The notes: generated by a model not told the origin, from the letters alone. A stretch of 64,000 nt of DNA from Chrysemys picta bellii (GCF_011386835.1 NC_088798.1:6448001-6512000), one strand, 5' to 3'; counted from the first letter of the stretch, positions 32,506-42,990 are shown. Translations and numbers: made by a program.

Positions 32506-33745
32506 ACGTTTTCCTATAAAGTGCCCAGAAGACCCCACCCCACCGCTTTGCAGGCCAGGTACCCGCAACCAGAAAACGCACTGGCCTGGTCCTCTCTGGG
32601 TCTGCTTCCTCGCATGGAAGTGAAGTGAGGGATGACCTCTGAGCCCACACTTTTTGCCATCAGGGTGAAGTTAATGAAATCCGATGATGTCCCGTTGTCT
32701 CTACACCGTGTGGACTGTTAACAAATGTTACTTCTGTTGTCAGTTTTCACATGTCAGTTACCAATCCGTGCATTGCTTTGTAGGGGGCCGGGGGAGAGGG
32801 CCCCTTAGTGCTGGGGGCCATTACTGCATGCACCACGGCCTACGTGTGTTTGGGACCCTGGACGGTGAATTACTGTAACCTGTGCTTCCCCCTATCAGAT
32901 ATTAACCTCTGTATGGGTGGCAGTGGGGACGACGACAGCATAATGCAGGTGCCATTACCACCCCAGAACGCACCATGGGTCCCCTTGTGGGGTGATTGAA
33001 CCCCAATATGCAGCCTCTTGATGGGGAGTGGACTGAGGGGTCCTCCACCCAGAAAGTAAATGGTGATGGATGCAGGTGCCACACAAGGCTGGATAGGTGT
33101 CCGGTGAGTGGGGCCGTGGGTGTCTCTTCTTCCTCCCATAACCCTTTTGTTATGATCCTTGCGAATGCCCACCATCCATTGGGGAAAAAGGGATAAGTCT
33201 CCAATGGATTCCATTAGTGCAGGATTAAAAACTCTTGTTGCAACATACCAGCAGGAGTCAAGGAAAGACGTCGCCAGGGTGCATTACAGCATATGCCCAA
33301 CAGAACCCCCCCCCCAGCATTACAAAACAAGAAATAATAAATAATTCCATGGCATAGATTTGGAACACGGCACTACAAAGTCTGCAGCTGTGGAAGACAA
33401 GGAAAAGTAGAGTAGGATGGACGACGGTGCCATTACGCTTCAGTGCACTGTAATAAAGAAAAGGAGGGGGGAAGTCTGCAAACTTGCTAGGCACATCAAA
33501 GCCCATTCAGGCCTCTGAAAGGCGGTGAGCGGGGGGGACCCCAGAAAACAAAACTGTGCAGCAAAGCACAAGTGCAACTGAAGTTACTTCTAATTAGTTT
33601 AGAAATGCTGGACGGGCGTTTTTGGTGGCTTTGTTTTGTTTTTTTTTTCAGTGGTGGCGCAGGGATTAGCTGGAGTGAACTGTGGGTTCAATCCACTCAC
33701 ACAAAAGTGGAGGGTTGAACACTGCTCAAGGGAATGTAAATATAA
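32506..33745. other. Unassigned, probably the rest of the Harbinger element
   Basis: No repeat or domain recognised. Position downstream of the transposase remnant suggests the remaining part of the transposon (Harbingers often carry a second, Myb-like gene), but I see no Myb-like protein sequence and no right terminus. Confidence 0.3.
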
Positions 33746-33753
33746 GGTAACTT

Positions 33754-33879
33754 CAGAGGCAGGGCTAGCCCCTTGGGGGCCCTAAGCAGGAATATTTTTG
33801 CAGCCCCCCCGCCACATACTAAAAAAATGGGGGGCCCCTTAGCAATTGCTTAGTCTGCTTATGCCTAGCGCTGGCTCTG
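33754..33879 (+). mobile_element. Small hAT-like TIR element
   Basis: Begins CAGAGGCAGGGCTAGCCCC and ends GCCTAGCGCTGGCTCTG; the ends are inverted (CAGAG.CAG.GCTAG). No clear 8-bp flank duplication, so the insertion is old or the boundary is shifted. Confidence 0.6.
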
Positions 33880-34019
33880 AACGTCCACTCCGTGGAGAAA
33901 GTGGGAGGGAAGGGAAGTGAGGAGGCTGAAAGGTGGGAAGATACAGCCCAGGGAATTGTGGGAGTGACCGTGGAGAACTACATAGACTAAAGGGCAGTTC
34001 ACCGCATCATTGCTACAGC

Positions 34020-34290
34020 CACATCACAAACTGGGTGTCAGGGAAATGGGGTATGCGTGGTCTTGCCTAGTGGTCACAGCTGGACGGGGTCTGTGCAGCA
34101 GGGATGGTAGTTGCTGAATAGGAGTTGGAGGAATTGCAAGAGTCAGGGTTAGAGTCAGGCTGGGATCAGAAACCAGGGATCAGGAGACAAGGCAAAGTCT
34201 GGAGTCACAACAGTCTGAAGTCTGTATGGTTGCCCAGGCAACGTTCTGGGATAACCCCTGGGGTTAAATAGGGTGTTTGGCCAATCAGAG
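34020..34290. repeat. Degenerate repeat shared with 48.2 kb
   Basis: GGTCTTGCCTAGTGGTCACA and purine-rich AGTCAGGGTTAGAGTCAGGC / GGATCAGAAACCAGGGATCA resemble 48205-48330 (GGCCTAGTGGTTGGAGTCAG, GAGCCAGGAAACCAGAAC). Both lead to a segment resembling TTTGGCCAATCAGAGG / GAGCCAATTGGTGAGG. Unknown family. Confidence 0.45.
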
Positions 34291-34411
34291 GGCTGCAGGA
34301 TACGGTCACTCTCCTATGGAGGGTAGGGACAAAAATCCATGGCCAACCTGGGAGCAGTATTGCAGTCTCTATTCTGTCCTCGGTGTCTCTGCTGAGACTG
34401 CCTACAATTTG

Positions 34412-34428
34412 TGTTTTTGTGTTAGTCT
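34412..34428. repeat. Left 17-bp target-site duplication of the HSP70 retrocopy
   Basis: TGTTTTTGTGTTAGTCT, identical to 35129-35145 on the other side of the insert. Confidence 0.92.
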
Positions 34429-35128
34429 TTTTTATTACCAAAATTTCCAGATGCCAGACCGTCAAATATTTTTTAAAGCGTTTGGTAAACCGTCTCCATT
34501 CAAAACTTGAAATGTTTGTCAACAATCAAGTGGGCACTTCAGAGAAGACACTGAACATCTAAAGACAACATCCAGAATACTATCATTTGTATCTGGGTTA
34601 ACAAAAACGTATTGCTACTAACCTTATCAAGCTGGACTGCCTTCTCTTTGTAAGCACATAGGAAGCTGAGAAAGATCTGCTTCTATGCACATCCAAACAG
34701 AATAAACTGTTATTGACACTGACTTTTTAAGGTTAGGAATGAAAATAAAACTGAGAATGGGAAAATAACTGTCCCTGAACAGTGCAGAGTTCAGTCCAGT
34801 CTAGTCCACTTCTTCAATGGTTGGTCCCCCGGCGCCACCGGTTGGGGCGGCTCCTCCCTGGTACAGTTTGGTGATGATGGGGTTGCAGAGTTTCTCCAGC
34901 TCCTTCTGTTTGTGCTCGTACTCCTCTTTCTCGGCCATCTGTTTGTGGTCAAGCCAGGTGACCACCTCCTGGCATTTGTCGAGCACCTTCTGTTTATCTT
35001 GGTCGCTGACCTTGCCCTTCAGCTTCTCGTCCTCCACGGTCTGTTTCATGTTGTAGGTATAGGACTCGAGGGAGTTCTTAGCTGCCACCTGGTTGCGATT
35101 AGCTTCATCCTCTGCCTTGTACTTCACT
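34429..35128 (-). pseudogene. 5'-truncated processed retrocopy of an HSP70 gene
   Basis: On the minus strand, codons 35127 to 34801 encode 108 residues of the HSP70 C-terminal lid region and tail: [80 protein letters not shown], and the terminal GGPTIEEVD, the EEVD motif that binds TPR co-chaperones in cytosolic HSP70s. The ATPase and most of the substrate-binding domain (about the first 530 of roughly 640 residues) are missing. About 370 bp of 3' UTR follows, with AATAAA next to an A run at the 3' end (34428-34439 region). Identical 17-bp flanks mark LINE-mediated insertion. The frame is still open to the natural stop, but the first codon is GTG, the frame is stopped a few codons upstream, and no promoter is evident. 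Confidence 0.93.
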
Positions 35129-35145
35129 TGTTTTTGTGTTAGTCT
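35129..35145. repeat. Right 17-bp target-site duplication of the HSP70 retrocopy
   Basis: Identical to 34412-34428. It directly abuts the truncated HSP70 coding sequence, which fixes the 5' truncation point. Confidence 0.92.
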
Positions 35146-35664
35146 CTAGGCTCTGGGTTGATTCTGCTAAATTCATTTCTCACAGGCCACCAACTGGTGC
35201 TAACTTTTAGTGACCTGGGCTGCGTGTCAACCAGAGAGAACAGGCTCTGCTCTTGCTAACCCCCTGAGCTATCTAGTCTCTCAGAAGTAACCAGAGGTGA
35301 GTTACAGAGAGTCCTTTCAATCCCACCTCAGACTCCCAGGTATGCTTGAACAAGAACAACTCGGTGATGCTGCTAGTTTGATGGCTGTCCAGCTCTACCA
35401 TCAGGATGAAGATCCCGAATGGTGACCGTGTGTTGTACTTTATATCGACAAAGTATCCAAGTATCCCCCGTCACTGAAGATGAAGATGCGTCAGTGCTTA
35501 GAGCTGTATTCCTCTCTCTACTTTGGAAATGGTTCACTGCAGCTTGCGAGGAGCTCTGTTGCAAAAGGGGGAAATCACCGTGTCAGATAAAGCAGGCAAA
35601 GCTAGAGGGTGAAATACGCTGCTGTTACTCGTCAGCCTCATTTCACCGGAGCACGAGTCTCTTT
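35146..35664. other. No recognisable gene or repeat
   Basis: Short open frames only. Confidence 0.4.
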
Positions 35665-35692
35665 AGAATCATAGAATCATAGAATCATAGAT
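35665..35692 (-). repeat. CR1 3'-terminal short repeat
   Basis: Plus-strand AGAATCATAGAATCATAGAA; tandem 8-9 bp units marking the 3' end of CR1. Confidence 0.9.
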
Positions 35693-36862
35693 TATAGGAC
35701 TGGAAGGGACCTCGAGAGGTCATCGAGTCCAGTCCCCTGCCCGCATGGCAGGACCAAATACTGTCTAGACCATCCCTGATAGACATTTATCTAACCTACT
35801 CTTAAATATCTCCAGAGACGGAGATTCCACAACCTCCCTAGGCAATTTATTCCAGTGTTTAACCACCCTGACAGTTAGGAACTTTTTCCTAATGTCCAAC
35901 CTAGACCTCCCTTGCTGCAGTTTAAACCCATTGTTTCTGGTTCTATCCTTAGAGGCTAAGGTGAACAAGTTCTCTCCCTCCTCCTCATGACACCCTTTTA
36001 GATACCTGTAAACTGCTATCATGTCCCCTCTCAGTCTTCTCTTCTCCAAACTAAACAAACCCAGTTCTTTCAGCCTTCCTTCATAGGTCATGTTCTCAAG
36101 ACCTTTAATCATTCTTGTTGCTCTTCTTTGGACCCTTTCCAATTTCTCCACATCTTTTTTAAAATGCGGCGCCCAGAACTGGACACAATACTCCAGCTGA
36201 GGCCTAACCAGAGCAGAGTAGAGCGGAAGAATGACTTCTCGTGTCTTGCTCACAACACACCTGTTAATACATCCCAGAATCATGTTTGCTTTTTTTGCAA
36301 CAGCATCACACTGTTGACTCATATTTAGCTTGTGGTCCACTATAACCCCTAGATCCCTTTCTGCCGTACTCCTTCCTAGACAGTCTTTTCCCATTCTGTA
36401 TGTGTGAAATTGATTTTTCCTTCCTAAGTGGAGCACTTTGCATTTGTCTTTGTTAAACTTCATCCTGTTTAACTCAGACCATTTCTCCAATTTGTCCAGA
36501 TCATTTTGAATTATGACCCTGTCCTCCAAAGTAGTTGCAATCCCTCCCAGTTTGGTATCATCCGCAAACTTAATAAGCGTACTTTCTATGCCAATATCTA
36601 AGTCGTTGATGAAGATATTGAACAGAGCCGGTCCCAAAACAGACCCCTGCGGTACCCCACTCGTTATGCCTTTCCAGCAGGATTGGGAACCATTAATAAC
36701 AACTCTCTGAGTACGGTTATCCAGCCAGTTATGCACCCACCTTATAGTAGCCCCATCTAATTTGTATTTGCCTCGTTTATCGATAAGAATATCATGCGAG
36801 ACCGTATCAAATGCCTTACTAAAGTCTAGGTATACCACATCCACCACTTCACCCTTAGATTA
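35665..36862 (-). mobile_element. CR1 LINE, 5'-truncated, with long intact RT frame
   Basis: On the minus strand an uninterrupted frame of 360 codons (36847-35765) runs from the CR1 reverse transcriptase palm to the normal C-terminus. Visible motifs in order: VVYLDFSKAFDTVSH (first catalytic Asp), SGVPQGSVLGPALFNIFIND (RT block 4), LIKFADDTKLGG (the catalytic Asp pair), then ERDLGVIVDHKLNMS, LVRPQLEYCVQFWAPHFKKD, RVQRRATRMIKG and WNKLPREVV. The 3' UTR follows and ends in an (ATTCTATG)n-type repeat at 35665-35692, the typical CR1 terminus. Endonuclease and N-terminal RT are absent, and a stop lies just upstream (near 36856). Low decay suggests a recent insertion. It cannot be autonomous. Confidence 0.95.
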
Positions 36863-37485
36863 TCTGCTCTTTGTATGGGAGTTTGAGGATTTCTTCTCCG
36901 GGAGGCCAGTTTAGCTTTGTCTTTTTCACTTGGCTGGGGTGTCCCTCTGATCGCACCTAAACACTAGATTCAGACTCTCTTAGGTTCTTAAATGCATTCC
37001 TAGTAGTTTTCTGCCCTGATCACTTTGGGCAATATTTGTTGAGAAAGATTCCTGCTTCAGAGGAGCAAGGGGGAATAGACAAATGCCAGCGGAAGCAATG
37101 AATATTTGATATGGATTAAACAAGCCAGATATCAGCCAGTGTAAAACGAAATGACTGCCACTCACACTGCTGTTTTTTTTGTGATATGGACATTTGTCCA
37201 GTAAGAACTGAACTTTGGACCATTCATTTCAGGCAGGCATTTGATGTGAGCAACTTTTGGTCACTACAGACCTGGGCTGGCTTTGAAATGGTGATTTAGA
37301 GCAAATGGGATGATTTTAAAAGGTGTTTTATTGGGATTTGCGCAGCGCTGAAAGTGGACCAGGTACTCGCCAGACAAACATGGAGACAGAGTCTGATTCC
37401 CCTGTCTCTTCCAAAGGTTTTACACCATGTTGTGATTAATCTGAGCAAGATTGTTGTCAAGCTTAAGATGAACACCAATATTGCC
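36863..37485. other. No recognisable gene or repeat
   Basis: Single-copy-looking; open frames of 60 codons on the minus strand are unremarkable. Confidence 0.4.
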
Positions 37486-37926
37486 AGTGTTAGGCCTAAA
37501 ACTTCCGGAAGCTTTATAAAATGAGCTTTGCAAAATTATCTTTAAAAAGCAAGCTTTGCAAAATGAAGCTACAACTTGTGGTCAAGAGACACTGCAGCCA
37601 AAGAACTGATTCCTATGTGGGTTTGATGGGCTAGGCCTTTAGGCATAGGTCATCAAGATAACCTTACCCACAATCAAGCCAATAGCCCATTTAGAGGTAA
37701 GTTACCTAGAAAACTAAGGGAAACCACAGTCGAGACAGTGGGCTATATAGAAATAAGCTATCTCCTTGAGCATAACTTATAAAATGAAAACAATAATTGG
37801 CTACAAGAAAATAAGTAAGCATGAATTATACAGCCAAAGCGATAACACTAAATTTGGCCTAACCTGATTGGTTGACCTGCTTCAAAGCACGGCGGGCAGA
37901 TGAGATTAAATGTGTAGAACCTCAGG

Positions 37927-37976
<50 letters not shown>

Positions 37977-38428
37977 GGACTAAGAAGTTATTCTCTTTGA
38001 TCGGTCTGACACGCACCCCCTAAACCAAGGAAACCTGAACTGCACCGACTATCTGCACCTGGCCAATGCAAAGAGCGGTCGACTAAAGGGTAACATATTC
38101 TTGGCAGGGTAAGGTTTTAAAGAAAAAGTCTGGTTGCATGCAAAATAATGTAACGGAATGAAGAAGTCTGGGTTGCTCGAGCTGTTTTGATCTCAAGTTG
38201 TGCTGACACTATAGTATTAAGAATGGTAGTGTTGGGATAATTTGATCTCAGGTTATATTAATGCTGCAGTATTAAAAATAGTAGTAAAAGTTTACTTGTA
38301 CTTGTGCTTGTTTGCGATATAATTTGTCATTTATATTAATCCTTATTCAATGCTGGTCTTTAATTTTTCTTTTCCTATTCTGTCTGTGTTGCATTTATAG
38401 CCGTAAGTCATTAAAAGCCTATCTTAAG
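37486..38428 (+). mobile_element. Possible LTR-like retroelement remnant
   Basis: Begins TGTTAGGCCTAAAAC, a TG start in an LTR-like context, and shows ATATAG-type and late A-rich signals (TTATAAAATGAAAAC at 37769, ATTAAAAATAGTAG near 38271). It separates the sequence before 37486 from a MITE fragment at 38430. No clear CA end or target duplication, so this is tentative. Confidence 0.3.
37931..37972 (+). repeat. (TG)21 microsatellite
   Basis: Uninterrupted TG dinucleotide run of 42 bases, the longest perfect microsatellite in the window and a likely length polymorphism. Confidence 0.97.
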
Positions 38429-38515
38429 GAATAATCTAGACAAGACGTGATAAATCGATCCCAGAAGATTGATTGCTTACTGCCAGACCCGGAGGTATGT
38501 GCAGACCTACCCTCA
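38429..38515 (-). mobile_element. CpG-MITE fragment, second copy
   Basis: GACGTGATAAATCGATCCCA, GAAGATTGATTGCTTACTGC and GTGCAGACCTACCCT align with the right half of the element at 7310-7390 (CGCGATAAATCTATCCCAGA ... GTGTAGACATACCCT), with CpG-to-TpG decay. The left half is missing. Confidence 0.65.
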
Positions 38516-39083
38516 ATTTCTTTATACGGACACCACTTAACCTCATTACATCTGTGTTGGGTGGTGGGAAGTAGCGATCACCCAGAGCCCCATTTGGGCC
38601 CTGATGTGTGTTCCTGTCTTCCTATATCTCCGCACATGTAACACCAATGACTGTAGCGGGTTTATTCCTGATTTACTGGAGTCCTTATCCCAAACACCAT
38701 AACATCTGCGAAGAAGGTTGGTCTTGGGGTAAAGGCATTGGACTCAGGAGATCTGTACAATAATATGCCAGGGCATCAGCAAAACTCAGGCATCCCTTTC
38801 CCTCAGGCTCAACACCTGCTAATGCATGCCCTGTTTCAGAGAAATGCTGCCAGCAGTAATACATGGGTATAGTTTTAAATGTTGCCGCAGTAGCCAGAGA
38901 GCTGGAATTGTTATGTCATTAATGACTGGTTCTGTTCTGTTCTAACTAATTTACGATGCTGTGCCCCTCACCATGATACCCCATAGCGTCCTTTCCCACT
39001 GCTTTTTCTGTAAGGTCAGTCTCTGTAGGTTTCCTTTTATGCACAGAGCAGTCCCCATCATGCCCCCACCCCATTATTGATCA
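38516..39083. other. No recognisable gene or repeat
   Basis: A weak MIR-like 5' pattern may occur around 38715-38760 (GGTAAAGGCATTGGACTCAG), too diverged to call. Confidence 0.35.
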
Positions 39084-39251
39084 TGTGTCACCAGGGCCGA
39101 CTCTACCATTTTTGCTGCCCCAAGGAAAAGGAAAAAAAAAAAACCCTCGGACTGTGCCACCCCAAGAATAGCCGGAATGTTGCCCCTGAGCATGTGTCGC
39201 CCCAGGCACGGGCTTCCTCCGCTGGTGCCTGGAGCCGGCCCTGTGTGTCAC
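39084..39251 (-). mobile_element. hAT-type MITE, 152 bp, perfect target duplication
   Basis: Element 39092-39243 begins CAGGGCCGACTC and ends GGAGCCGGCCCTG, the same termini as the 216-bp element at 21995. TGTGTCAC flanks both sides exactly (39084-39091, 39244-39251). Relative to that element it is inverted (GGTGCCTGGAGCCGG at the right end) and has a shorter interior with an A-rich run. Confidence 0.92.
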
Positions 39252-39489
39252 TTACATTACGGTAGCCCTTAGAGGCTCCAACCAAGCCCCAGGGTGTTGT
39301 TCAGTTCTGTATAGGTTCTTAACCCCTTTTGTCGCTGTAATATCTGAACACCTCCAGGTCATGCATTAAGTGACCTAACATCTGTCACTTGTGGTTTGTT
39401 TGTTCTCTTATATCTTAGGGGATAACTGAGTGTGCAATATAGTATTTTTTTTTTAACGGAAATGCAGTTTTTGTGTTCTAGATTCTGTA
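39252..39489. other. No recognisable gene or repeat
   Basis: AT-rich, short stretch. Confidence 0.4.
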
Positions 39490-39640
39490 CAGGCCTGCTA
39501 AACCCAGGGTTGTGAGTTCAGTCCTTGAGGGGGCCATTTGGGGATTTAGTTGGGGATTGCTCCTGCTTTGCGCAGGGGGTTGGACTAGATGACCTCCTGA
39601 GGTCCCTTCCAACCCTGATAGTCTGTGATTCTATGATAGG
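39490..39640 (+). mobile_element. tRNA-SINE, 5'-truncated
   Basis: Retains the B-box region GCTAAACCCAGGGTTGTGAG TTCAGTCC, the body (GGGATTTAGTTGGGGATTGC) and the CR1-like tail (GGACTAGATGACCTCCTGAG, GTCCCTTCCAACCCTGATAG) ending in GATTCTATGAT. The A box is missing. Confidence 0.85.
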
Positions 39641-39830
39641 AAGAGACAGTCCCTGCCCCAAAGCAGTTACAATCTAAATAGACAAAACAAAGGGTGGGAG
39701 GGGAAACAGAGGTATGGAAAGGTGAAGTGACTTGCCCAAGGTCACACAGCAGGTCGGTGGCCAAGCTAGAAGTAGGATCCAGGTCTTCTGCATCCCACCT
39801 ATTGCCTTATCCTGTAGGCCATGCTGCTTT
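39641..39830 (-). mobile_element. MIR-like CORE-SINE
   Basis: GACAGTCCCTGCCCCAAAGC, AGTGACTTGCCCAAGGTCAC, ACAGCAGGTCGGTGGCCAAG and TAGGCCATGCTGC are the reverse-complement MIR in correct order. It directly abuts the SINE at 39640. Confidence 0.85.
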
Positions 39831-41181
39831 TTCATGTGACTCAATCAACGTGACTTAGCCTTGACCTGGAGAAATCACCTCCGAGTCGCCGTTGGCCATT
39901 CATCCTTTGCTAGGGCGACCACCATCATTAGAGCACGATCACCATCATTTTTCCCCCTCTGCATATGCCACCAAAGAGTCATCCAATGCTGACAGCTTTT
40001 GGTCACTGTCGACCCAGGAGAGCTTCAAACCAGCAATCTAGGGGTGAAGGGCAACGTGTTTCCCTGGCATCAGACGTTTTCATGGACGTCTGTCCTCCTA
40101 CCTGCTCCCAATCCAGGCGTAAACGTTTTGACTGACAGATGTTGCTAAATGCCTTCAGGTTCTTTTGTGCTGGGAAATGCGACATGCAGTGTGGGAAGGT
40201 CACGCTGTTTTCTTTGCAACTGTCAACTGCAGTTTGGCTGTACGAGGCGCTTGGTATTCGACGGGGCAGTACATAATCCTATGCAGTGGGGAGGTTTTTG
40301 TGTGTTTTATTATTGTGGTTATTATTATTTTAAGAATAATATTATGGTAGCTGACAGTTAATCCGAAATTGTGGATACCTGACATTGAAATGAGAAAACA
40401 AACCAGCACTTAAAATGAGTGACATGCCAAACTCAGCCTTCAGGACTCATTTGACCTTGTAACCAGACCTCCTAGACTGACTGACAGCCTTTTATGGCCA
40501 AATTAGAGCTTAGCTGACCTTGTTTATCCTGGGATCCACCTGAGAGACTGCAGACATTCCCAGGTATATTAATTCGCAAGCTGAAAATGTTTGCTCAGGT
40601 ATTACCGACAGAGTTAATTCAGACCTCAGATCCTCAGTGTGGCACCAGCTACTGTTCTAAGGACCAATGTTTGGAGGGGCCAATGTCAGTTGTTTTGGAC
40701 TCTCTTTAGAAATTGGTGTTGTTTTAAAGGAGAGTTGGACAAAGTTTAGATTCAGTTCTAACCCAGTTGGTTGGGCCCCTGGCTTTTGTTAGCGATGGTT
40801 CTGCGCTAGGGTATAGGCTCTGAACAGGGTGGCCCCTCTGCCCCTTCTGTCATTAAAGCAAGGAGAGCGTGTGTTCAACAGTTACGATTCTTTTATTCTT
40901 GCCGTGTAAAACATCTAACACACACGCAAGCTAGACTCTGCCTGCCACTGCATCCTGCAGCAATCTGCTCTGCTCAGCAGCCACTGAGCCAACATACAGG
41001 GTGGCCTTTTAGCTCATCAGCTACTTCCCACATCCTTGCACAGTTACACCAGCTACTCCCCATTGGGGGGGGGGGGAAGTGCCACTTCTTGGGCCCTGGC
41101 GCTATCTCATTGGTAGGTCTCTTCCCTGCTAGTGCCCTACGGCGCTAGATGCCTGGAAAGAGACAGGGGGTGGGGTAGGGT
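39831..41181. other. No recognisable gene
   Basis: A segment around 40850-40915 reads, on the minus strand, ACGGCAAGAATAAAAGAATC, which could be a polyadenylation-type signal in an LTR, but no LTR boundaries were found. A G-run lies at about 41067-41079. Confidence 0.35.
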
Positions 41182-41450
41182 GAATCATAGAATCTCAGGG
41201 TTGGAAGGGACCGTAGGAGGTCATCTAGTCCAGCCCCCTGCTCAAAGCAGGGCCAATCCCCAGACAGATTTTTTGCCCCAGATCCCTAAATGGCCCCCTC
41301 AAGGCTTGAACTCACAACGCTGGGGTTGAGTATCAGAGGGGTAGCCATGTTAGTCTGGATCTGTAAAAAGCAACGAGGCCTGTGGTACTTTAAAGACTAA
41401 CTCTGGGTTTAGCAGGCCAATGCTCAAACCACTGAGCTATCCTTCCCCCC
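41182..41450 (-). mobile_element. tRNA-SINE interrupted by another repeat
   Basis: On the minus strand the head carries GGATAGCTCAGTGG (41430-41443, A box) and GTGAGTTCAAGCC (B box, about 41308-41320); body and CR1-like tail run to AATCATAGAATCTC near 41183. About 70 bases of foreign sequence (41331-41400) split it within the B-box arm. Confidence 0.85.
41331..41400 (+). mobile_element. Foldback-family repeat fragment nested in the SINE
   Basis: TATCAGAGGGGTAGCCATGT TAGTCTGGATCTGTAAAAAGC matches the start of the insert at 49244. Flanks CTGGGGTTGAG and CTCTGGGTTTAG are similar and probably an imperfect target duplication. Confidence 0.75.
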
Positions 41451-42037
41451 TGTGAAGGCAAGGCCCAGAGACAGTACGCTTGAGGATGTAAGCATGGTGC
41501 AAGTGTGTGCTACCAGAGCTCCCCTGCAGGAATTCTGGTGGAGTCAGCCAGGATTTCTCTGAGGAGTCCGGCTGCTGTGAAGCACCCTCTGTCCCGTCAG
41601 TGCCATCCTTGTATTAATGTCACTCTAAAATGTCAGCCTATGACAGAGCCCCTGTTTATAGCAAATCCATATTCCCCCCTCTGCCCACAGAGCAAGCTGC
41701 CTAAAGACCACACGATCCCCTCATTTCCTTGCCGTGCGTCTAGAATCTCATATTCGCTGCCTGCGGGAGTCCTGCATGGACAGGGAGAAGCAGGGCGTCA
41801 AGATCTGCCATGTGGATCCAAGAGCAGCATTTTGTCCTGTAAGTCAGCTGCCAAGGTTCGCACCAGAACGGCAGCCTGTGCCCAGCAACCCGGGAAGCGA
41901 TTAGGGGCTTTTGCCTTGATCCACGGTGAGTGGAGTTGAATTCTAGCCCAGTGTGTCGTAAGCAGCTGCCTCTCTCTATACAGAGATCGCTTGTGTTTTC
42001 GACTCCAGACGCCTCAGCCAACGTGGCTTGCAGAATT
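41451..42037. other. No recognisable gene
   Basis: A 144-codon plus-strand frame (41505-41939) has no recognisable domain and overlaps a minus-strand frame of similar length; probably chance. Confidence 0.35.
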
Positions 42038-42405
42038 TCTGACAATTTTATTTTTGGGGGAAGTAGCAAGAGACGAGAAGGAGCCTTTACTGAGACCCCT
42101 GGACACAGACAGATCCTGTGATTCTCTCTGGCTCCCTAGCTAGGTGCCATCTCCCTGGGCCTCTCGAAGTTCTGGCCTGGATTTAGCACTCACGGAAGAG
42201 GCTGAGTAGCTGCTTAGCTCTTCAGGAAGAGTGTTGGCCAACATTTTGGGCCCTAACCATTTACACAGGATTTTATTCTGGCATGTGCTGCGGGATGTCT
42301 ATCAGCAACTGACTCCGCTTCCACAAAGCTGCCTCTCCTACTTTAATGGACTCCACTGCCTTTTAATTCAAAACAATTTGGGCGTCCCAGGGATCTCTTG
42401 TTAAC
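42038..42405 (+). repeat. Local direct duplication, copy 1
   Basis: Aligns along its length with 43072-43452. Shared blocks: GGAGCCTTTACTGAGACCCC, TGGACACAGACAGATCCTGT, GAAGAGGCTGAGTAGCTGC, AGGAAGAGTGTTGGCCAAC, GTCTATCAGCAACTGA. Differences are substitutions and small indels. No known mobile element recognised in it. Confidence 0.85.
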
Positions 42406-42900
42406 GGCTTTGTGCTAAACCCACCCGGCAGAGGTCACATCTGAAGATGGTTATTGCCATAAAAGCCACAAGGAAGTGATTATTACACTGCAGGCTTAGA
42501 GGAGGGAACAATCAACCGATACAGAATGAGAAGGGAGGGTGGGAAATGTAGCCGCAGCTGTTGTAGTCAAAACACTGTAAACCACACACGCGGCTTTCCC
42601 CGAGGTTCCTTAAAGCTCTGACTACGGACCAGCCCCTTCATTTGTTTTTAACTGTTTGCAGTCATCTATCGGCCCCTCCCCTTTCTTTCGAAAAGCCAAG
42701 TTTCCGTCTCTGAAACCCTAACTGCTATTCCTGATCTCCCAGTGTGGCGGTTTCTATAAAGTGAAGGAAGGGCTGTATTAGGTGTTTTTGGCAGCAGAGT
42801 CTCGGCGACCTGGATCCAGCACGGGGAAGGATCTGACACAAGGACGCTTCTTGCTGGATGGCTTTGAATTTTTAAGGCCCGGCTTGACAAAGCCCCGGCT
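42406..42900. other. Spacer between duplication copies, no gene seen
   Basis: Single-copy-looking; a short minus-strand frame at 42666-42890 is unremarkable. Confidence 0.4.
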
Positions 42901-42902
42901 GG

Positions 42903-42990
42903 GATGATTTAGTTGGGGATTGGTCCTGCTTTGAGCAGGGGGTGGGACTAGATGACCTCCTGAGGTCCCTTCCAACCCTGATATTCCAAG
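42903..42990 (+). mobile_element. tRNA-SINE/CR1 tail fragment
   Basis: GATTTAGTTGGGGATTGGTC, CTGCTTTGAGCAGGGGGTGG and GACTAGATGACCTCCTGAGG TCCC match the body and tail of the SINE at 39530-39625. It lies between the two copies of the local duplication and is absent from both. Confidence 0.85.

Noticed and set aside
34801..35127. Functional HSP70 gene
   Set aside because: Only the last 108 codons exist, between target-site duplications, with a 3' A run and no promoter or start codon.
35665..35692. CRISPR-like or satellite short repeat
   Set aside because: The 8-9 bp units are the normal 3' terminus of a CR1 LINE; no spacers.
41505..41939. 144-codon plus-strand frame
   Set aside because: Overlaps an opposite frame of similar length; no recognised features.
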